A DNA stretch of 63,825 bases. It comes from CAZYBG01 sp964645155 (GTDB taxonomy: Bacteria > Pseudomonadota > Alphaproteobacteria > Rhodobacterales > Rhodobacteraceae). The notes under the pieces were generated by a model. That model made no database searches, was not told where the DNA came from, and saw nothing but the letters and a program-made list of their open reading frames with translations. The DNA lies in NCBI GenBank assembly GCA_964645155.1, contig CAZYBG010000009.1:1-63825 (forward strand), given 5' to 3'. The first letter of the stretch is position 1, and the number at the start of each line of letters is the position of its first letter. Positions 61,832-63,825 of this stretch are shown one piece after another. The position numbers and the translations under genes were made by a program.

Positions 61832-62983
61832 ATGATCGAGCCGGAGGGCGAGGCGGAACTGGCCGAGGCGGTGGCCGCCGCACGGACGCCGCTGCGCATC
61901 CGCGGCGGCGGCACGCGGCCGGTGGGGCGGCCGGTGGCAGGCGAGGTCCTGTCCACCCGGCGGCTTTCGGGCATCGCGCTCTACGAGCCCGGCGCGCTGA
62001 CGCTCGTCGCGCGGGCCGGCACCCCGCTCGCCGAGATCGAGGCGGCGCTGGCGAAGGAGGGCCAGCGCCTGCCGTTCGAGCCGATGGACCACCGCGGGCT
62101 CCTTGGTACCGAGGGCACGCCGACGATCGGCGGCGTCGTCGCCGCCAATGCCTCCGGGCCGCGGCGCGTCCAGGCGGGCGCCTGCCGCGACAGCCTGATC
62201 GGCGTGCGGTTCGTCGACGGCGCGGGGACGGTGGTGAAGAACGGCGGCCGGGTGATGAAGAACGTCACCGGCTACGACCTCGTCAAGCTCATGGCGGGAA
62301 GCTGGGGCACGCTCGGCGTGCTGACCGAGGTGTCGTTCAAGGTGCTTCCGGCACCATCGGCTGCCGCCACGCTGACCATCGCCGGGCTGTCCGACCGGGC
62401 GGCGATGCAGGCGCTGGCCGAGGGCCTCGGCTCGCCCTTCGAGGTGAGCGGCGCGGCGCACCTGCCGTCGGCCGCGACCGGCGGGCCGGCCGCGACGCTC
62501 CTTAGGATCGAGGGGCTGGAAAGCTCGGTCGCCTACCGGGCGGCCGAACTCGGGCGGCGGCTGGCCCGCCACGGCACCGTCGCGGTCGAGACCGACCGCG
62601 CCCGGGTCGCCGAAACCTGGGCCGCGGTCCGCGACGTCGGCGCCTTCCACGGGCGGGCGGGCGATGTCTGGCGGCTGTCGGTGAAGCCGCTCGACGGGCC
62701 GGCGGCGGCCTCCCGGCTCGACGCCGAGGCGGTGGTCTACGACTGGGGCGGGGGCCTCGTCTGGGCGCTCGTGCCCGCGGGCACCGACCTGCGCGACCGC
62801 ATCGCGGGCCTCGCCGGCCACGCCACGCTGGTCCGCGCCAGCGAGGAGACGCGCGCCCGGATCCCGCCGTTTCCCCCCGAACCCGCGCCGCTGGCGGCGA
62901 TCGCCGAGGGACTGCGGCGCAAGTTCGATCCCAAGGGCATCCTCAACCCCGGGCTCATGGGCGCCGCGCCCGTCCCGGCCTGA
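61832..62983 (+). CDS. glcE: Glycolate oxidase subunit GlcE
   Basis: This 383-residue second FAD-binding subunit of glycolate oxidase has PLRIRGGGTRPVGRP, PTIGGVVAANASGPRR and the segment VMKNVTGYDLVKLMAGSWGTLGVLTEV, which is diagnostic for GlcE. The C-terminus RRKFDPKGILNPG is shared with GlcD-type proteins. It starts at ATG 61832 after GGGGGTCGG and 59 bases after glcD. GlcF follows by 16 bases. Complete. Confidence 0.94.
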   Translation: MIEPEGEAELAEAVAAARTPLRIRGGGTRPVGRPVAGEVLSTRRLSGIALYEPGALTLVARAGTPLAEIEAALAKEGQRLPFEPMDHRGLLGTEGTPTIGGVVAANASGPRRVQAGACRDSLIGVRFVDGAGTVVKNGGRVMKNVTGYDLVKLMAGSWGTLGVLTEVSFKVLPAPSAAATLTIAGLSDRAAMQALAEGLGSPFEVSGAAHLPSAATGGPAATLLRIEGLESSVAYRAAELGRRLARHGTVAVETDRARVAETWAAVRDVGAFHGRAGDVWRLSVKPLDGPAAASRLDAEAVVYDWGGGLVWALVPAGTDLRDRIAGLAGHATLVRASEETRARIPPFPPEPAPLAAIAEGLRRKFDPKGILNPGLMGAAPVPA

Positions 62984-62999
62984 CCCGGAACTCCGCCCG

Positions 63000-63825
63000 A
63001 TGCAGACCACGTTCACCCCCGAACAGCTCCGCGACCCGGCCACCGCGCGGTCGAACGAGATCCTGCGCACCTGCGTCCACTGCGGCTTCTGCACGGCGAC
63101 CTGCCCGACCTACCAGGTGCTGGGCGACGAGCTCGACAGCCCGCGGGGCCGCATCTACCTCATCAAGGACATGCTCGAGAACGACCGCCCGGCCGACGCC
63201 AAGACCGTCAAGCACATCGACCGCTGCCTCTCGTGCCTCGCCTGCATGACGACCTGCCCCTCGGGCGTGCACTACATGCACCTCGTCGATCATGCGCGGG
63301 AATACATCGAGCAGACCTATCGCCGGCCGCTGACCGACCGGACGCTGCGCTGGGTTCTGGCCCGGATCCTGCCCTATCCGGGCCGGTTCCGGGTGGCGCT
63401 CTTGGCGGCCAAGATCGGCCGGCCGTTCCGCGGGCTGCTGCCCGATCCGCGGCTGCGCGCGATGCTCGACATGGCGCCGAAGCGCATCCCGCCGGTCAGC
63501 CGCAACGACGACCCGCAGGTGTTTCCGGCCGAAGGCGCACGGCGGATGCGGGTGGCGCTGATGACAGGCTGCGCGCAGAAGGCGCTCAACACCGACATCA
63601 ACGACGCGACGATCCGGCTTCTTACCCGGCTCGGCTGCGAGGTGGTGGTGGCCGAGGGCGCGGGCTGCTGCGGGGCGCTGACCCATCACATGGGCAAGAC
63701 CGCCGAGAGCCACGCGACGGCGGCGCGGAACATCCGTGCCTGGACGCGCGAGATGCAGGGCGCCGGCCTCGACGCCATCGTCATCAACACCTCCGGCTGC
63801 GGCACCACGGTCAAGGACTACGGCC
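63000..63825 (+). CDS. glcF: Glycolate oxidase iron-sulfur subunit GlcF (3' end beyond the window)
   Basis: The frame opens at ATG 63000 and runs to the window edge, giving about 275 residues of an expected 400 or more. Two ferredoxin motifs near the start, CVHCGFCTATCP and CLSCLACMTTCPSGV, bind two 4Fe-4S clusters. The first CCG-type heterodisulfide-reductase-like motif, GCCGALTHHMGK, is present, and the second begins at NTSGCGTT. GlcF carries electrons from GlcDE to the respiratory chain. Starts 16 bases after glcE. Confidence 0.93.
   Translation, partial: MQTTFTPEQLRDPATARSNEILRTCVHCGFCTATCPTYQVLGDELDSPRGRIYLIKDMLENDRPADAKTVKHIDRCLSCLACMTTCPSGVHYMHLVDHAREYIEQTYRRPLTDRTLRWVLARILPYPGRFRVALLAAKIGRPFRGLLPDPRLRAMLDMAPKRIPPVSRNDDPQVFPAEGARRMRVALMTGCAQKALNTDINDATIRLLTRLGCEVVVAEGAGCCGALTHHMGKTAESHATAARNIRAWTREMQGAGLDAIVINTSGCGTTVKDYG

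Overview
The window is a GC-rich stretch of an alphaproteobacterial chromosome. A full-length GcrA cell-cycle regulator (2703-3284) is close to diagnostic for Alphaproteobacteria. The soeABC sulfite dehydrogenase set and a complete glpRD-STPQUV-K glycerol locus point to Rhodobacterales or a near relative; that finer placement is inference. Two runs of exactly ten N (44941-44950 and 60769-60778) show a scaffolded draft assembly. Both interrupt genes (polA and glcD) that are otherwise intact. I saw no tRNA, rRNA, CRISPR array, transposase, integrase or phage gene, so this reads as core and metabolic chromosome. Genes are packed tightly, with many 1-4 base stop/start overlaps.

Layout. 1-3.3 kb (minus): 3' part of rimO, a two-gene ABC exporter, and gcrA with its own promoter. 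3.5-7.9 kb (plus): soeABC, a cytoplasm-facing sulfite dehydrogenase on the membrane, converging on matB (malonyl-CoA synthetase). 9.4-20.8 kb: glpR diverges from glpD-glpS-glpT-glpP-glpQ-glpU-glpV-glpK and an iron-type alcohol dehydrogenase. Together these import, phosphorylate and oxidise glycerol. 20.8-26.0 kb (minus): an apparent four-gene operon of a small unknown protein, two unlike dynamin-type GTPases and a roadblock/LC7 protein. This is my best candidate for an undescribed system. 26.4-31.3 kb: meaB, hrpB, gnd. 31.4-34.1 kb: argD, a GNAT gene and argF. 34.3-40.9 kb: a DUF2189 membrane protein, an alpha/beta hydrolase divergent from a succinate-semialdehyde dehydrogenase, a secreted phytase-like beta-propeller protein, and two small proteins. 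40.9-42.6 kb: a divergent DHFR-fold reductase / HxlR regulator pair with two clear operators, then a GNAT gene. 42.6-45.4 kb: polA. 45.5-50.9 kb: small accessory genes, including a WYL regulator with a VOC protein, a membrane-anchored coiled-coil protein, a hydroxypyruvate isomerase-like gene and DUF1285. 51.0-57.7 kb (plus): moxR, DUF58, DUF4159 and a vWA/amidotransferase-like membrane gene, an envelope-associated MoxR module. 57.7-60.2 kb (minus): two secreted proteins, one built of five PPC-like repeats. 60.3-63.8 kb (plus): glcD-glcE-glcF (3' end missing), glycolate oxidase, behind an inverted-repeat operator.

How the genes work together. The strongest functional units are the glycerol locus, soeABC, argD/argF, glcDEF and the MoxR module. 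The glycerol transporter has two ATPase subunits that appear to build one normal and one degenerate ATP site. The dynamin pair plus roadblock operon joins GTPases likely to remodel membranes with a fold that in other bacteria regulates small GTPases, and nothing in the sequence ties it to a known pathway.
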